A stretch of DNA of 64,000 nucleotides from Cunninghamia lanceolata (GCA_027924645.1 BSBN01001965.1:13196001-13260000), one strand, 5' to 3'; positions 1 through 12,902 are shown, numbered from the stretch's first letter. The notes: generated from the letters alone by a model not told the origin. Numbers and translations are program-made.

Positions 1-1281
1 TAGATGCTTTAGTTCTAATGGGATCTCATGATAAATCTTCAAAAATCTTTAGTTGAAATCCATCACGGATTCATTATAATTCTTCTAGATACTTGTCACT
101 TCATGGACAACAAAATTTGGATCAAACTGGCTTCCATACTATTCTTTAAATTGGTCTTTGAAATCTTCATAGGAACAAATTGATGCATCAGGAAAATTCT
201 TCAACCACTCCCTAACATCTTCAATGAGGGATAACATGAATAATTTCATATAAACATCTTCATATTGCACTTCAAAATTATCCATGACTGTTTCAAAACT
301 ACTAATGTGCTCTTTCGCAAAGATGACATTGTTGCTAACAAATTTTGGGAGAGCGTTCCTTAGATCATTATCAATAGGGTCAGAGCATACTTGATATCTA
401 GAGAAGTCAAGCTACCTGTATCTGTTAAATTTAAGAGGTCCTTGGAATTGCTGAGTTGGTTGATATTGATTATGGGAATTATGATGTTGTACATTAGGAC
501 GTGGGTTCACATTTTGATTTTGAGGTGGAATATGCCTATGGCTAGGGGGCGGATAAGGGTTAAGTATATGATGAGATACATTATGAGTGTTTGATGGTCT
601 TGTATTTTGGGATTTTGCTGGACATGGCTTCCATGAGGTATCTGTGAACTACTAGCATTTTGATGTGACTTTTGTTGGGTGCTTGTTAGAGCATACCCTC
701 CTTGCTTATGAGGGGGTACATACTTTGAGCTAGTCGCTTTAGTTCTATTCTTTATTTGTTGTAGTTATTGTTTTGAACCGTTCTTCTTCCTCTTTCAACT
801 TGGCTAGCTCAAGTTCCTCTTGTAATTTGAGTAAATCCTACTGCATTTCATCCTTATTCCTCATGTCTTTTGGTGGACTATTATGAATTTGTATAGAGGT
901 TGTCTGATCTATGAATTCTCATTGAGTTTCTTCACCCTATTGTAATGAGATCTTGTAATCATATTCTGCCTAACTTTGTTCTATTTCCCTCATAATCTAG
1001 GCCTCATATTCAAGTTTTTTCTGAGGGTCAGGTCTGTATTGGTCTAGGATATCATCATATCCATTATGATCATGATAACTTTTGGATTGAAATTCATTTG
1101 ACTCATGTAAGTGAGTGAAGATATTATGAGTTATAATTGGTTGTTCTAAGGTATTTTCTTGGGTGTTTTGGTTATTAGTATATTGAGATTGACATGATAT
1201 CCCATTTTTCTTGATAGGGGCTTTTAAAGGTGGGGATGATTGCAATTTTTTACCATTAGTTTTAGATCTCCTGCCATTCAT
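1..1281 (-). pseudogene. Ty3/Gypsy gag, 3' end cut by window edge
   Basis: Reading the minus strand from an ATG at 1281 gives a polar, Asn/Gln/Lys-rich start (MNGRRSKTNGKK), then a Pro/His/Asn-rich linker around 460-600. A capsid-like gag block follows at about 60-370, with motifs LPKFVSNNV, AKEHISSFE, EDVYMKLF and REWLKNFPDASI. This fits the retrotransposon gag (capsid) family, whose product packages element RNA in virus-like particles. Several in-frame stops and at least one frame change lie between 600 and 1000, so the copy is dead. The gene runs off the left edge, so protease and pol are not visible. A PBS and LTR edge lie just upstream at 1454-1477. The clade is not settled. Confidence 0.75.
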
Positions 1282-1453
1282 GTTAAGGGATTATGACACT
1301 CCAAGACATAAAATGATTTGTAGTTTGTATAGAGTTGCCACCTCACTTAAGAGAACTAATTAATCTTCTGGGTTTTCTTTTGACCAGTAGAGTTATGCCT
1401 TTTAGTTTTTTGACTCTAATTTTATGGTCTTCTACAAGGTTTCTTTTTGTGTT

Positions 1454-1473
1454 GTCCCCAGTAGAGTCACCAA
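1454..1473 (-). promoter_or_regulatory. primer-binding site of the minus-strand Gypsy element
   Basis: The minus strand reads TTGGTGACTCTACTGGGGAC here, starting with the TGG expected opposite a tRNA CCA end. It lies three bases from a TG/CA LTR edge and about 170 bases before the gag ATG. This is the normal place for minus-strand cDNA priming. I did not assign the tRNA. Confidence 0.6.
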
Positions 1474-1476
1474 TTT

Positions 1477-2169
1477 TGTTAGGTCACAAAACAGAGGTTG
1501 TTAACCCTAAGAGGTTGCCAAGCTCTCTTGATGTTTTTGGGTAATGACATGGGATAGGTATGGCTAGGACCTCCTTCACTTCAGGCTCTACCAAACCTAG
1601 GTGGGTATACCTTAATGATTAGTGTAGACTCGATTGACCTTCACAATGGCAAATGAGTGTGAAGTAGATGTAAGGTTTGGAAGTATTTCTAAAGATAATG
1701 TTTGCAAATATGAGTAAGGTATAAAAATTGCTAATAAATAAGACCAGTGCTTTATCTATTGGGCAATGAGTCAAGATTTACTGGTATGTGGACCTCTAGA
1801 TTTGACTTAACTCAAATTGTTAGGTACTTGTGTAAATCTGTATCTTGTATAGATGTGCAAGAATGTTGAGATGCAGGATTCTTCTTATCAGATCCCAATG
1901 ATATTTTCCCAAATTGCTATGATGAGGAGAAAGGATTTTAATTCTAACATGAAGGAAACCAACTAAGATGACTTGTCCAAAGGATTTTAACCCTAGGCAG
2001 AGACCAATAAACATAGACTATTCAGTAGGACTTAAATCAACTTCCCATAGAAACCAATCACACTGACCATATAGAAACAAATGTGTATTGACAAATTAAC
2101 TATATCCTTGATAGATTAATTTAAACAACTTGGGAAACCACTCTGAAGACAATCATGCAACTCATAACA
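1477..2169 (-). repeat. probable 5' LTR of the minus-strand Gypsy element, outer edge uncertain
   Basis: The + strand begins TGTTAGGTCACAAAACAGAG directly beside the PBS, so this is the PBS-proximal end of an LTR (CA end on the minus strand). The outer end is a guess: a TAACA at about 2165-2169 would mirror the TGTTA start. The partner LTR is outside the window, so the length cannot be confirmed. No coding signal is seen here. Confidence 0.4.
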
Positions 2170-2820
2170 TCAACATCAATTTTCTGATCCACCAAATAAC
2201 TTTGATTCCTTTTCATTAATTCAGAAATTGATACTGGTTTTGAAACATGGATAGATATAACTAGATTTTCAAGTACTGCATTATATTGCATATATGTCTA
2301 TAAGTAGATGACATGAGATGTCTTTCAAAATGGCCTTGGTATCCTATTTTATAGGATGCAAACAAGTTTTAGGCCCTAAATATTGCGTCTATTCAGAATT
2401 ACACCTCTTCATGTAACTAATGAATAATTATGAAATAGAAAGAAAATAGAAGCATATGCAGAGATCAAATTATGGGCTCCATTAATCACCGTAGAGGAAT
2501 CATTGACCCATAGGTCTAGCAAGATCATCCTCCTCTCCATGATACTGGTTGATGTATCTACATTGCTTGTTGTATGACAAAAATGTATTGCAACCATTTC
2601 CTTACACTGCATTGGATATGAACAAATTTATCTTGCCAATATGATCGATGTAATCTTGATCAGTGTAAGCATATGTGGAAATTAGATTATTCATAATTAA
2701 CTCCATGCAAAATATCTTTCCCAAACATATATAAGTGTTTCCTGCCACCCTTTCCTCATTATTTATGTTTTCAAGAAGTGGTGGCAATAATCCATTCAAT
2801 TAACCTTTCCAAATGTCCTT
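2170..2820. other. non-coding interval
   Basis: AT-rich sequence between the Gypsy LTR and the end of the element E protein. Short open stretches occur on the minus strand but match no family I know. It may hold the 3' end of element E, but I could not find an LTR edge or a convincing polypurine tract. Confidence 0.4.
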
Positions 2821-2823
2821 ATC

Positions 2824-5738
2824 TCACAAATTCCCATTAGTATTGAAAAAATTTGGAAGCGCCATATCAGTATGTTGGTCAAAGTCATTCAAGTCTTCTG
2901 TTAGCATACCATTAAATCTTTCATGTTCACTGATCAGGTCATCATATTCCCTAAACACTTGTTCTTCAAAATTAGATTTAGCATTCAATTTCTCTTTTGT
3001 TTCCAACATCCTAAGGTGTAGTGTTTTGTGTTCTTGATATGTTTGGTGAGTTCTCTTATGCAAATCCCAAACTTTATCACTATTTTCCATCATTTTGTCA
3101 AATCTTCTTTGAATCAATTCGGAAGCTATATTGTATTCAACCGTTTTCAATTCAGTTTCCATCTGTTCACTTCTCTTTTGTAATTTCTCTTCTTTAAGCT
3201 TCCAATAATTAGCATATGCTTTAGCTTCTTTAACCCTCTTGTCAACTTCTAGGTATGGTGAATAGCTGCTAGATGAAGGCAATTTATCCCTATACGTGGC
3301 AATCTCTTGTCTCAACATGGCATTTTATTTCTTATATGTATCATTATAGTTGATCAATTTTTCAATTTGTTCCTTTATGAACCATGCAACATTAACATTT
3401 AAGTCATCAGTCTCCATGGGATTAGTATCTTCAATCCTTTATATTGAAAGATGACCAAATGCTTTATTTGGATCAATAATCATATGAGGTCTCTTATTAG
3501 GAAGATACAATGCCCATATTAGCAATGCTCTCTTGTTAGGGTCATAGCCTGATCCTCTTCTATTGTCATCCAATGCTCCCATGCTGAGTTGTAACTTTTT
3601 GTCCTAACTCCTATTGAAAGTGTCAAATGCAATGGCTGAGGCCATATCCCATCTAGGAATCAATATCACACCTGCTTCTTGTAATAGTGTCCTCCCCCCT
3701 TTTGGAGTCATTTTCTCCAATTCTTTGTCAATTTCCTTCTGAAGCTCCAGTAATACTTCATCCTATCTTTTAGGAGAGATATCTTTCATTTTTTCTCTAG
3801 CCTACTTACCCTTGTACTCATACAAAAAAGCTAAATAAATTTAGGGATTTTAATAAAATCATCATCTGAGATAAATTTGTTATTGGCTAGATGCCTTATG
3901 TCTCCTGATAAGTCATCCGGTACTTCAATGGTGACAACTTCTCTGTCTTCAGGAGGTTAACACCCCTTGATGGTTGGGTCATAGCTCTGCACTCCTTCCT
4001 CAGATTCTTCCTCTCCTTCTGCAGTGCTTGTGTTTGCAGAGAAACTTATGTCTGGTGTGGGCTGAGGTGACATGTGACCTAGGGGAATTTCATATTCAGC
4101 TTGCGATTCTTTAAGTTGCTTTCATTTTTTGTCAAACACATAGGGGGGAGATTCATGATCAGCTCTGATGCATGTGTAATCATCAAATCCAATCTTTCAA
4201 TAGGATCATCAACATCTTGAAAAGCTCTAGTGTAAGTGGGGTTTTTGGCTACCCTCAAAGCCTCTACTAACATTGCTTTACGGTATAAACTTCTCCTTTC
4301 CATTGCTATGTTTTATCACAATTCATGATTATATCATCATCAATGAATAGGACATGATGATATCCCTTCAATTTTTGTTTTGCCTTCACACTATTTATAA
4401 AATGTTCCAAATCAAAATTCTCTCTAGCATTTCCAAGGGGTAATTTGAATTATTCAAATTTCTTCTCAATCAATTAATAACCTTTGTCAGAAAGAATTGT
4501 GAAATCTCCAAAGGTTAGAGTTCCAGGCATAAATGGCTATTTGTTATGATTCTTAAGGTGCATGAAGTCTGAGTGAGTCAATTGCCTGACAATTTCTAGG
4601 TATGCAACCCTATTTGGGCATGTTTTTGGTATCAAGAAGGGTGGTCCTTCATATCCAAACAATCTTATCATGGTGCAGTCATGAAAAACATACTAGTCAC
4701 CCCAATTATGACTAAACTTCCCCTCATATTTATCCTTTGGCCGCAGAAATCTCTATATTTCTACTGATAAGTTGTAATCGCAGGGATGACCTAGATGTTT
4801 ATATGCAGGTTTCACAAAAAATTCCTCAAAGAAATGAGACTTATCATATCTTGTATCCCAGATAGTAGTCCACATTTGCATAGGTTTTATATCTCCCTTA
4901 TTGTCCAAGTATCTCACTCTTAGATTTTTATCCCATAAGCACATATTTTGTCCTTCATACAATACCATATGCATAAATAGGGAATAATGTCTGAACTTAT
5001 TTCCTCCATTCTTCAGAGATATTAGATTATGTTGTAGGTTATTTGCTATATATTCAACATAATCAAAATATCATGCATCATGACTCTGTATATCTGCAGT
5101 TAAAACCATGGGTGCAATTTCCATGAACATAGAGAATTCTACACCCAATATTTGGTAAACAAAGTAATATGTGTTTTTGAAATAATCTTCAAAGAGTTCA
5201 ATCAAATAGGGCAGATCTTCAACGCATGAGAACACCCTGAGTTTGTTATTTTCATCACGCGGCCTATGCAGGGGTAATTTCCATCTCTTATAATTATTGC
5301 TCATATTACGGTACTCAGTCAGCAAATCCCTTGTCCTAAATTTCTTATCTAAGCTTGAGTCTAATTAAAACACTATTGCAATATAATCTCTGGTAATGGG
5401 AAATAAAACACACACATCGTCCAATTCAATCAAGCAAGTCTTAGGGTTGTATTTTTTGCAAAGAGCTTTAACATTTGGACATTTACAAATACATTCGGCA
5501 CTACTAGTTTACCCAAATTTAGTCTCCAAGGATTGGAAATGGGCTTATGCCTGTGCATCTTTCTATAACGATAAATAAAAAGATCATATCCTTGGACTGG
5601 TGTCCATATGTCCCCTATCTTCTTGTATAAGTCATCTAATTTTTCTGTATGCAGGTTTAATTGAGTATTCCTTTTGGATTTTTGTCCTGACCTAGGGCAT
5701 TGATCTAACAAATACTGGTTCAATTGCCCATCTCTCAT
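2824..5738 (-). pseudogene. element E: long unrecognised protein with coiled-coil C-terminal part
   Basis: The minus strand from an ATG at 5738 (MRDGQLNQYL) reads as one diverged protein of roughly 900-970 residues broken by several stops and frame changes. Segments still open are 5738-5430, 5325-5071, 4974-4753, 4303-4079 and 3318-2824. Readable blocks include KLPLHRPRDENNKLRVFS, FFVKPAYKHLGHPCDYNL, IRLFGYEGPPFLIP (about 4640) and LIPRWDMASAIAFDTFNR (about 3640). The last 165 residues are Lys/Glu-rich with long helical stretches (KLKEEKLQKRSEQMETELK), consistent with a coiled coil. No protease, RT or integrase motif is present. The GYEGPPFLIP block and its flanks resemble the protein of element C (FEGKPFMLP at about 34300), so both may be one family. 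I do not know its function; a gag-like or accessory role in a non-autonomous retroelement is only a guess. Confidence 0.6.
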
Positions 5739-6020
5739 TTTTTACCTTTTACTCTTAGGGTTTTAAATTGTTTCTTCCATATTCTATTATTATGCAAGGA
5801 TCTCAACTTTGTGAATTATGCAAGTGGAGTAAGACCAGTCAGAATTACTTGCTTGATCAATCATTCTGGTTCTAAATTATTATCCTACTGTGCCCTACAA
5901 TCACTCCTTGCAATACCCTCAAGACTTGTATTCAATAAACTTAGCTCTAGTGCAATCAATGTCATCTCACTTGTATTTTCACATCATTAGAGGGATATTT
6001 AATTTTTTAACAGAGGTTGT

Positions 6021-6035
6021 TGGATCGCCACCATT
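6021..6035 (-). promoter_or_regulatory. possible PBS of element E
   Basis: The minus strand reads TGGTGGCGATCCAAC, starting with TGG, about 300 bases upstream of the element E start codon. On the + strand it is followed by TGTCTTGTCACTC, which could be the PBS-proximal edge of an LTR extending rightwards. Support is positional only, since no second LTR copy was found. Confidence 0.3.
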
Positions 6036-7479
6036 ATGTCTTGTCACTCTATTCTTGGGATGATGTGTTTTGCGATCTCATTTACTTCACTCTCATGCTT
6101 GTTCAGGACTTTGTTGTGACCCCAAATGTCGTCACATCGATAACATAAGTCTCTTTGAAATAGAATTCCTATTGATATTTAGTAATCCTTCTAATGTTTA
6201 TAGTTTTAATTTCATCACCTTTTCGAAGAGACTAAAAAACCATTCTCTTCAATATAGTAGTCATTTCAGGAATCTATTAAAACCTTTTATATTGTCTTTT
6301 TATTGGTGAGACTCCTTTTATTGGTGGGACTCTAAATCATATCACTCTAACATCCTGAACTCCCTTTATGAATTACTTTTGATATTTTTCGTTTGATCGG
6401 CATGACACATTTTGGTGTCATGCTAAAATGTCTTGTCTATTCGATGTGTTTGGGATATCAATAAGACTACTAAGTGACTCTGATCGATATCCCTTATCTC
6501 TTCAATTTCTTAATTTCTTCGATTGGTGTGACTTTTGAAACTATATATTGTTAAGTCAAGATTTTGTCCTTTTATGTCTTCAGACCATTGAAGAGCCTAG
6601 ATATTGAGTCTCCCCGACATAGTATCATCTTATCGATATTCATTATGATCTTGAAAGCATAGTGATCTTTAATATAATATTCCACAGTGAAGGTGAAGGA
6701 ATTTAGGGTTAACAATGGAATAGTGGTGTTTTTCAAGTTAAGTGAGATGGCTTATTAGGATTTATGGTGGGAAATGGCAAATTTTTAGGGTTTTAAAATT
6801 TTGGTCCAATAGGTGGTCTCCTCCTTTTTAAGTTATAACTTCATGTCTTGTGTCTCGTTTGAAACTGACCCCTTAGTTCTACTGATTGGATCCTTCCTAT
6901 TGGCATAAGGTGCCATTAACCTTGTAAATCCCAATATTGTATTTATTCTGTTGGTGTATAACCTTTAGTCCTAGGTGTATACACTTTTTTTAACCATAGT
7001 TAGGTATATTTTCCACATGTACTTTGAACTTGTCAAAGTAGTTAGCCATTTTAGAGAGGTGTCGACTTCCATCGATACCTCACACTATCTTTGTGGGTGG
7101 TTAGTCACCACCACTGCATGTAGAGGATTCCTACCCTCATTTGGTGGAGAATCAGGTACTCACACTTGACTATTTATATCTGCCTCATTTGTGAATACAA
7201 TTGCTCAATTTCATTTACAATCTCGTGCTCATTTGTCTACTCCATAATCTTGGTGTTTTTACATATTCCATTTATTATTTGTGATTTATAATTACACATA
7301 AGGGAATGAGGTAGTTTCACTGGCAGTGGTAATTATGGATTCACCGGAGGTAATTAAGTAGTGACATTTACGGTTGGTAATTGTAAAACTCATGAGTAAA
7401 TGAGGGTAGGCACCACCTTGGGAGAATCTACTATTTTTAGCATGTATGCCATTCATCATAATTTTTGGTGGGTGCATGT
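6036..7479. other. non-coding interval, possibly containing an LTR of element E
   Basis: AT-rich sequence without a convincing gene. The small open stretches (for example 6975-7169 on +) have no recognisable domain. If the PBS-like site at 6021-6035 is real, part of this interval is the 5' LTR of element E. A TAATTAC-rich patch lies at about 7285-7385. Confidence 0.35.
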
Positions 7480-8107
7480 AAAGAATCTATGATAGATGCA
7501 AGTTGTCATAAGATTCTATGACACTATGACACATATGACGAATATTTATTAGTTGTAAGCTTCTATGTTTAGTCGTAGGCGCCCATCTTTGGAAGATACT
7601 CTTTGGTGGGATCTATGACAGTTATGACACATCATAAGGCACCCAACTTGGAATGGTTGACTTCAATGGACAAGTGGTAGGAGCTTGTAAGGACACATTT
7701 AATGCTTGCATGTTGGAGATTCTCTAGAGAGAAAGTGGATGCCTAGATTGGTGTGAGAGCACTTCTATATATGAATTTCCATGTATTTGTTGTAATAACA
7801 TCTTTATAGGTACTCAAGTGCTATAGGAATGTTGTAGACTAGTGGAGAGAGTTTTGTAGTTGATGTATTGTACAATCTTTTATAGATTAATACAAACTTG
7901 TGCCTCTATCCTGGTGGATTTTTTTACCTGAAAGGGTTTTCTCCACATAAACACTATGTCATTGTGTTCAATTCTTCATGCTTGATATTTTCTCTATAGT
8001 GGGTTTTCTATTTTGATGCATTCTTCATTCTCTAATACACTATTAAAGATCATCAAACTTATTTGAATCGTATTTTTGTTGAGTAGTAGTTGTCTTCATT
8101 TCTAACA
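7480..8107 (+). repeat. 5' LTR of Copia C1 (Tork-like), left edge approximate
   Basis: The right edge is firm: sequence ending CTAACA at 8107 is followed by TT and a Copia-type PBS. A TATA box (7766-7773) and a run of T-rich sequence typical of R/U5 lie inside. The left edge is only approximate because the partner LTR is lost; C1 is cut off at 60192. The C1 internal region resumes at 23331, after element D, which inserted at the PBS. Confidence 0.6.
7766..7773 (+). promoter_or_regulatory. TATA box in Copia C1 LTR
   Basis: TATATATG in a CTTC...AATTTCC context, about 340 bases before the LTR end. This is the expected place for the U3 promoter of a Copia LTR. Confidence 0.4.
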
Positions 8108-8109
8108 TT

Positions 8110-8122
8110 TGGTATCAAAGCC
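8110..8122 (+). promoter_or_regulatory. Copia C1 primer-binding site (initiator tRNA-Met type)
   Basis: TGGTATCAAAGCC differs by one base from the canonical plant Copia site TGGTATCAGAGCC, which pairs with initiator tRNA-Met. Element D inserted at this site; its target duplication AAGCC is the last five bases, repeated at 23331-23335. Confidence 0.85.
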
Positions 8123-10454
8123 TGTAAGCACAAAAATCACACACAGCCTTGACGAGGACCCCTATGATGATTCAAATCCTTATCACATACATGTAAGTGT
8201 GAAATAATGTCCTTTAAGAAACAAACCTCTTAATGACATGTCCTCTTTCTTGTCTTGTGTTGTTTCTTCTTTGTTTATTTCTCTCTGCCTATTTGCGATG
8301 CTTTTGACACTTGTTGCGACACTTGTTGATTTACGTTTTCTAGGCTTTTGACCTTGCTCCTAAGCCTTGCAGGCATCTTGTAGGTGAGTTTTCACCTTTC
8401 CTCTGTGTTGTTTATCCTATGAACCCCTAGAAGCCTTCTAGAGGTCCCCCTATCCATCTCCCACTTTTAGTTTTCAGTTCCACTCAACCAATACAAATCC
8501 CCCCCTATTATTTCCAGATCTCCCCTAGGAGATCCTACAGGTGCAACTAGAGATTTGGATTCTTGCACATAACTAACCTATTTCTGGAGGCAGAACCCCT
8601 CCTTTTCTCCTCTTCTTTCATCTCCCCACCTGCTTTTCTTTAAAAGACCTTGTACAGCCCAAAGCTTCCCCAGCAACCTAGGGTTTCCCCTCAAGCAACC
8701 CACAGGTGACCTACTGGCAAAAAGGGTGACCCTACTGTTTTCATAGCCGTGGAAAAACTTGAGTTTCTCACTCATTTTACCTTCATTTTTTCCTTTTTTT
8801 CTTCTAGTTTGCATGATTTTTCATGCCTACTATAGAGTTTACTATTTCATGCACCCACACATGAATAACTAGATCCATTTGATCTCAAATTAACTCTTCA
8901 ATAAACCTCATGCAATCTCTCATCTCCAATTCTGCTTCAGTGATAAGCTATAATTGAGTTATCACTCCATAGTTAGCTAAGTTCACTGGGTAATCAACCT
9001 GGTGAACTCCCCAATCAATCCTTGTGAAGTTATCAATCAAATTAGTTAGCTTCTCAATCAATTCCATTCCTCAAACCTATAAATACACCCCTCCCTCAAG
9101 CACAAAGGGAGGAAAATTCATTGTGCGCACAGCTCTTGCTAGTTTTTGCTTGCCAACTTAGCATTCAAATGCTCTCACAGGAGCAAAGTACCTTTTTCTT
9201 TATTTGTTCAACCAAGCATCATTACGCTGCTTCATTTTATGTCATTGTGCTTAACCAAAGCTCTCATTGAGCTCATTCAAGCTTCATCAAAGCTTCATTT
9301 TCCTTCTTTGTGTCATTTTGTCGTTAAGAGGATCTCCTGCTACCACAAAAGGACTCAAGGTTGCCTATATCAAGGATTTCTGAGGGTAGTGGAGTCACAC
9401 AAATCTTTGTTTCTCTCAGGTTCCTTCATTGTTTTGTTTAATTTATAGTAATTAGAAAACCAAAATTGCTCTTGGGAATAGTAAAACATTGTTTTTTCCT
9501 TGATAATTAGATCTTGCATGTTAGAATAGTTGTTTGCATATTTCTAGATCTAGATTATTAGAAGAAAAAAATTCTTTTTAATTAGATTACTTCAAAACTA
9601 TCAAAAACCCAAAAAACATAGATTAACTTGGATTAGGAAAAATCATATTAGATTGCATACATATCTCCCTTTCATAGATTAAAAGCACTTTTCATTTCCA
9701 AAATACTAAAAAAGTACAAAAAAATGTTTTGCATATCATTTATCTTTGCATGCATATAGAAACCCTAGAATAGACAAAATTGCAAACCCTCGATACCATC
9801 ATGAGGTAAAAACATAGTCAAAACCCTAGGTCAACTAAACCCTAGGTTAAAACCCTAAATCTAGTTAAGGTTAATAATCACACAACTACCTCCATCTTGA
9901 CTCATGAATGTGCCTAGGAGTGAGAGGAGAGTGGGTGAGGGCTATCTGTGATGAGATCGAGGAGACCCATCCATGACCACAACATGAAACATTTGTTCTA
10001 CCACAAGGAGACCCATTTGCCCTCTCATTGTTAGAAGAAACTAGAAAAATCCAGATACAATGATAATACATTCAATGCATAGAAAGACAAGAGGATATAA
10101 ATGAACAAAACTGCTTACCCACATAGAAGTGGAATCTAAGAAACCTGAATAGGAGAGGAGAAACTAGTGACCCTTCAGGTCATAGGTTTATCTCAACTAC
10201 AATTACAATCAAACAAAACATTCAACTAAGTACACAACAATAAAGGCCATAGTACTTGCCGACCCCTCTCTACAAAGTCTAGCTCTCCAATGAGCCAGAC
10301 CCCCACCATGTCTAGCCTCCTCTTGACTAGATACTTCCATGTGAGTGAGAGTGATGTGGTGGATTGCCTTGTGGCAAGGAGGGAAGGGTCCGTGATCATG
10401 CCAAAATCTGACTCGACAGCCCCAGGCAACCAAAGTCATGATTTTGAGTGTACA
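8123..10454 (+). repeat. 5' LTR of Tat element D
   Basis: Starts TGTAAGCACAAAAATCAC and ends TTTTGAGTGTACA. It is collinear with 20924-23330 over its full length. It contains a TATA box at 9078 and, at 8500-8740, short phrases such as GGGTGACCCTACTG that recur in the antisense gene leader at 20150-20300. Confidence 0.92.
9078..9085 (+). promoter_or_regulatory. TATA box of element D 5' LTR
   Basis: TATAAATA in CAAACCTATAAATACACCCC, kept unchanged in the 3' LTR at 21870-21877. It is the best core-promoter candidate in the LTR; transcription would start near 9110. Confidence 0.65.
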
Positions 10455-11107
10455 TATTTTGGTGAACCTAACATGAAAAACACTTAGCAAAAACTTCAAA
10501 ACATCCTTTCACTACTCTTCATAGCCACTTTTGCTTCCATTGCTTACACCATCATCTGTTCTATTTACTCCATGGTGTCTATGGCACCCCTAAATATGAC
10601 AAAACCTGACTTAAACCAAGGGAACATTCCCTCAAGAGGACAAGAAACTCCTTCCTTTAATAGGTATGTGTCATTGCATCTTGATGCACTAATAACCAAC
10701 TGTTATGATTACATTCTCTATCTTTCAACAACCTATTCTGGGAAAACAACCTGAGCATACCAAATACGCCACGTAAAGATAGAAGGATAAGGTTATAGAT
10801 ACATCGACCCGAACAACCTTCCACAACCACGTCAAGTACACATCTTGATGAGGATGTTAAATGGTTAGAAAAACATCTACAAGAAGCTAAAGATGCTTAA
10901 GAGGCATTGAGGATTGCCTTGCAAGAAGAGTAAAAAGAAAATGTTGGACACGAAGCAGCACATCACCATGAAAATACTTGAAGAAAACATCCTAGAAATG
11001 AAGAAATGTTTAGAGCTGCTACTCTTGTAGACTTGATTGCAATGCTAGTAAAATAATTAGAATCTTGGAAGTGGAGCAAACTGCTCCTAAAAAATGGTAG
11101 AAATCTC
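10455..11107 (+). other. element D leader with possible PBS
   Basis: Directly after the LTR comes TATTTTGGTGAACCTAACATG. TGGTGAAC is the likely PBS core, and the same TTTTGGTGAAC occurs at the PBS of Tat element A (57222-57238). The tRNA is not assigned. The rest of the leader has only short open stretches and a Glu/Lys-coding patch near 10860-11060 that may be the decayed start of gag. Confidence 0.5.
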
Positions 11108-12190
11108 ATGAATAGGACCAGGGGGCATCTCAAAATCCCCCTACCTCAATTATTATTCATGAAACACCAACAACAACAAATGTCTGAATGGGAATCCTCT
11201 TATTCAAAACAATCTAACAAATCTAACAATGGGTTATCAAAACCCACCTATAAGGTTATTACTATCGACCCCACAATCTCAAAGTGCCTTTCTAGGAACA
11301 TATCTCGAATATTTGAAAGAACCTTTAGACCAAAATATAAGAAGCATGCAACTACCTCAGCCATTTCTAGATCTCCCAAAGTTTAAAGGAGAAGGAGATC
11401 TGAATTCCCACATTAAAGCCTACACCATGGCCATAAGAGAACTCCTCCTTTGGGATGGGGTTGTAGCAAAAATGTTTTTGAAAACCCTTGAAGGCATCGC
11501 TTTAGATTAGTATTATCACCTACTAGAAGCTTCAATCCATTGGTTCAGATAATCAATCAGAGAATTTTTCATGGCGTTTGACATGAACAAACTCGTTAAA
11601 ATAGGGATCAGAGAATTCCTCACAATGAAACAAGAGCCAAATGAATCCGTAGCTCACTTTGTCACTCGATGGAGGCAAGTCCTTTATTCTTCAACTTTTT
11701 CTTTGAACATGGACCACTAAGAACTATGCGACCTCTTTTTGCATGCCCTTAACAAGGACATGAGAGAAGATGTTCAAAAATTACCACACAAATCTTATGA
11801 AGAGGCATTGGAAAGTACCTCAAGGATTGACCAAGTCACCATTGATAATGGTCAGAAGACTTATGATACCAATGGAATACTTCAAACATCCAAAGGAATA
11901 GAGAAGGCTACACCCAATTTATCTCAGGAGAAGGATATCAACATTATAAAAAGTAATCTTAGTAATGATAAATGGTGACAGAAAGGAAATCAAGGATCAA
12001 ACCGACCTTCATATGTCCTCAATACTTATTATTGGTTTCACGAGACAAAGGCTCATGAAACAAAGACTTGTTATGGATACCATAAAGCTATCTCCAAACT
12101 TACTCCAGATCAACAAAAGAACTTCCTTAAACTTCTCCAATCCCAAAGAAAGGAGAAGGAACCTCAAATTGAGAAAGGGATGACTAATCA
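11108..12190 (+). pseudogene. element D gag (capsid region)
   Basis: Broken reading frames spell a retrotransposon gag capsid domain. Blocks in order are LPKFKGEGDLNSHIKAY (about 11380), FLKTLEGIALD, IREFLTMKQEPNESVAHFV (about 11610-11670), and LFLHALNKDMREDVQKLPHKSYEEAL (about 11730-11810). The product would form the virus-like particle. No CCHC zinc knuckle could be read; the following segment (12000-12190) is Lys/Gln-rich with KLTPDQQKNFLKLLQ in one frame. In-frame stops and frameshifts make it non-functional. Confidence 0.75.
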
Positions 12191-12239
12191 AAATAGTTCC
12201 AACAACATAGAACTAAACCAAGAAGTGTTCATGATCCAT

Positions 12240-12890
12240 GAGGAGGAACAAACAGATCAAATGGAAAATATCTTCTTGCTAGTGATAAACTTGTTGAGAG
12301 CCTCACCCTCGTACCGTAAGACATTCCTAGAAGTATTGGAAGTAGGATGCTCAAAATAGGAAGAATCATGTCTTACATTCAATGTTTCTAAACTACCCCA
12401 AAGTGAAGGAAGTAGGAAAAAGGATTCACCTCTATACATACAAATTCAAGTCAAAGAGGTCATTATAAAGAGAGTAGTGGTGGCTGAAGGATCGATAGTC
12501 AATCTCTTGCTAATGTCAATCCTACGAAGGATAGGATATAGAAAAACATGAATCAAGAAACAAAATGCCACATTAATGATTTACAACAGTCATGACATCC
12601 AAACAATCAGAAAAATTAGTCTACCACTCAATTTGATGGGTAAAACTATTTCTTTGGATTTCTATGTTATCAACTGAGAAACCAATTACAACATGATCCT
12701 TGGCAGGCCTTGGATTCATGCCATGAAGGCCATTACCTCCACTCTATTCCAAGAAATATATTTGCATCATCTAGGAAAGGTCATCGTCGTCAAAGCAAAC
12801 CTTGATCCTTTTAGTGTCTATAGAAAGGAACAAGAAGAAAAAGACAAGAAGTTGAAAATACAAGAGAAACAAAAAGAGGAAACTTGAGAT
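12240..12890 (+). pseudogene. element D protease region
   Basis: The end of a Tat-type retropepsin is clear at 12685-12740, with NYNMILGRPWIHAMKAI matching the ILGRPWIH signature also seen in Tat A. The upstream active-site segment is degraded: the expected DTG/DNG triad region near 12480 reads VAEGSIVNLL. A charged Lys/Glu-rich linker follows to 12885. The enzyme would have cut the polyprotein; this copy would not work. Confidence 0.65.
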
Positions 12891-12902
12891 GTCCAAACAA
12901 AT

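Noticed and set aside
1487..6022. Shared word AACAGAGGTTGTT at about 1488 and 6010 as evidence that the Gypsy gag and element E are one LTR element
   Set aside because: The similarity does not extend beyond about 13 bases and the PBS sequences next to them differ.
8578..8814. Open stretches in the D LTRs (8578-8814 minus, 9146-9448 plus, 10209-10499 minus) as LTR genes
   Set aside because: The frames are not kept between the two LTR copies and there is no known domain.
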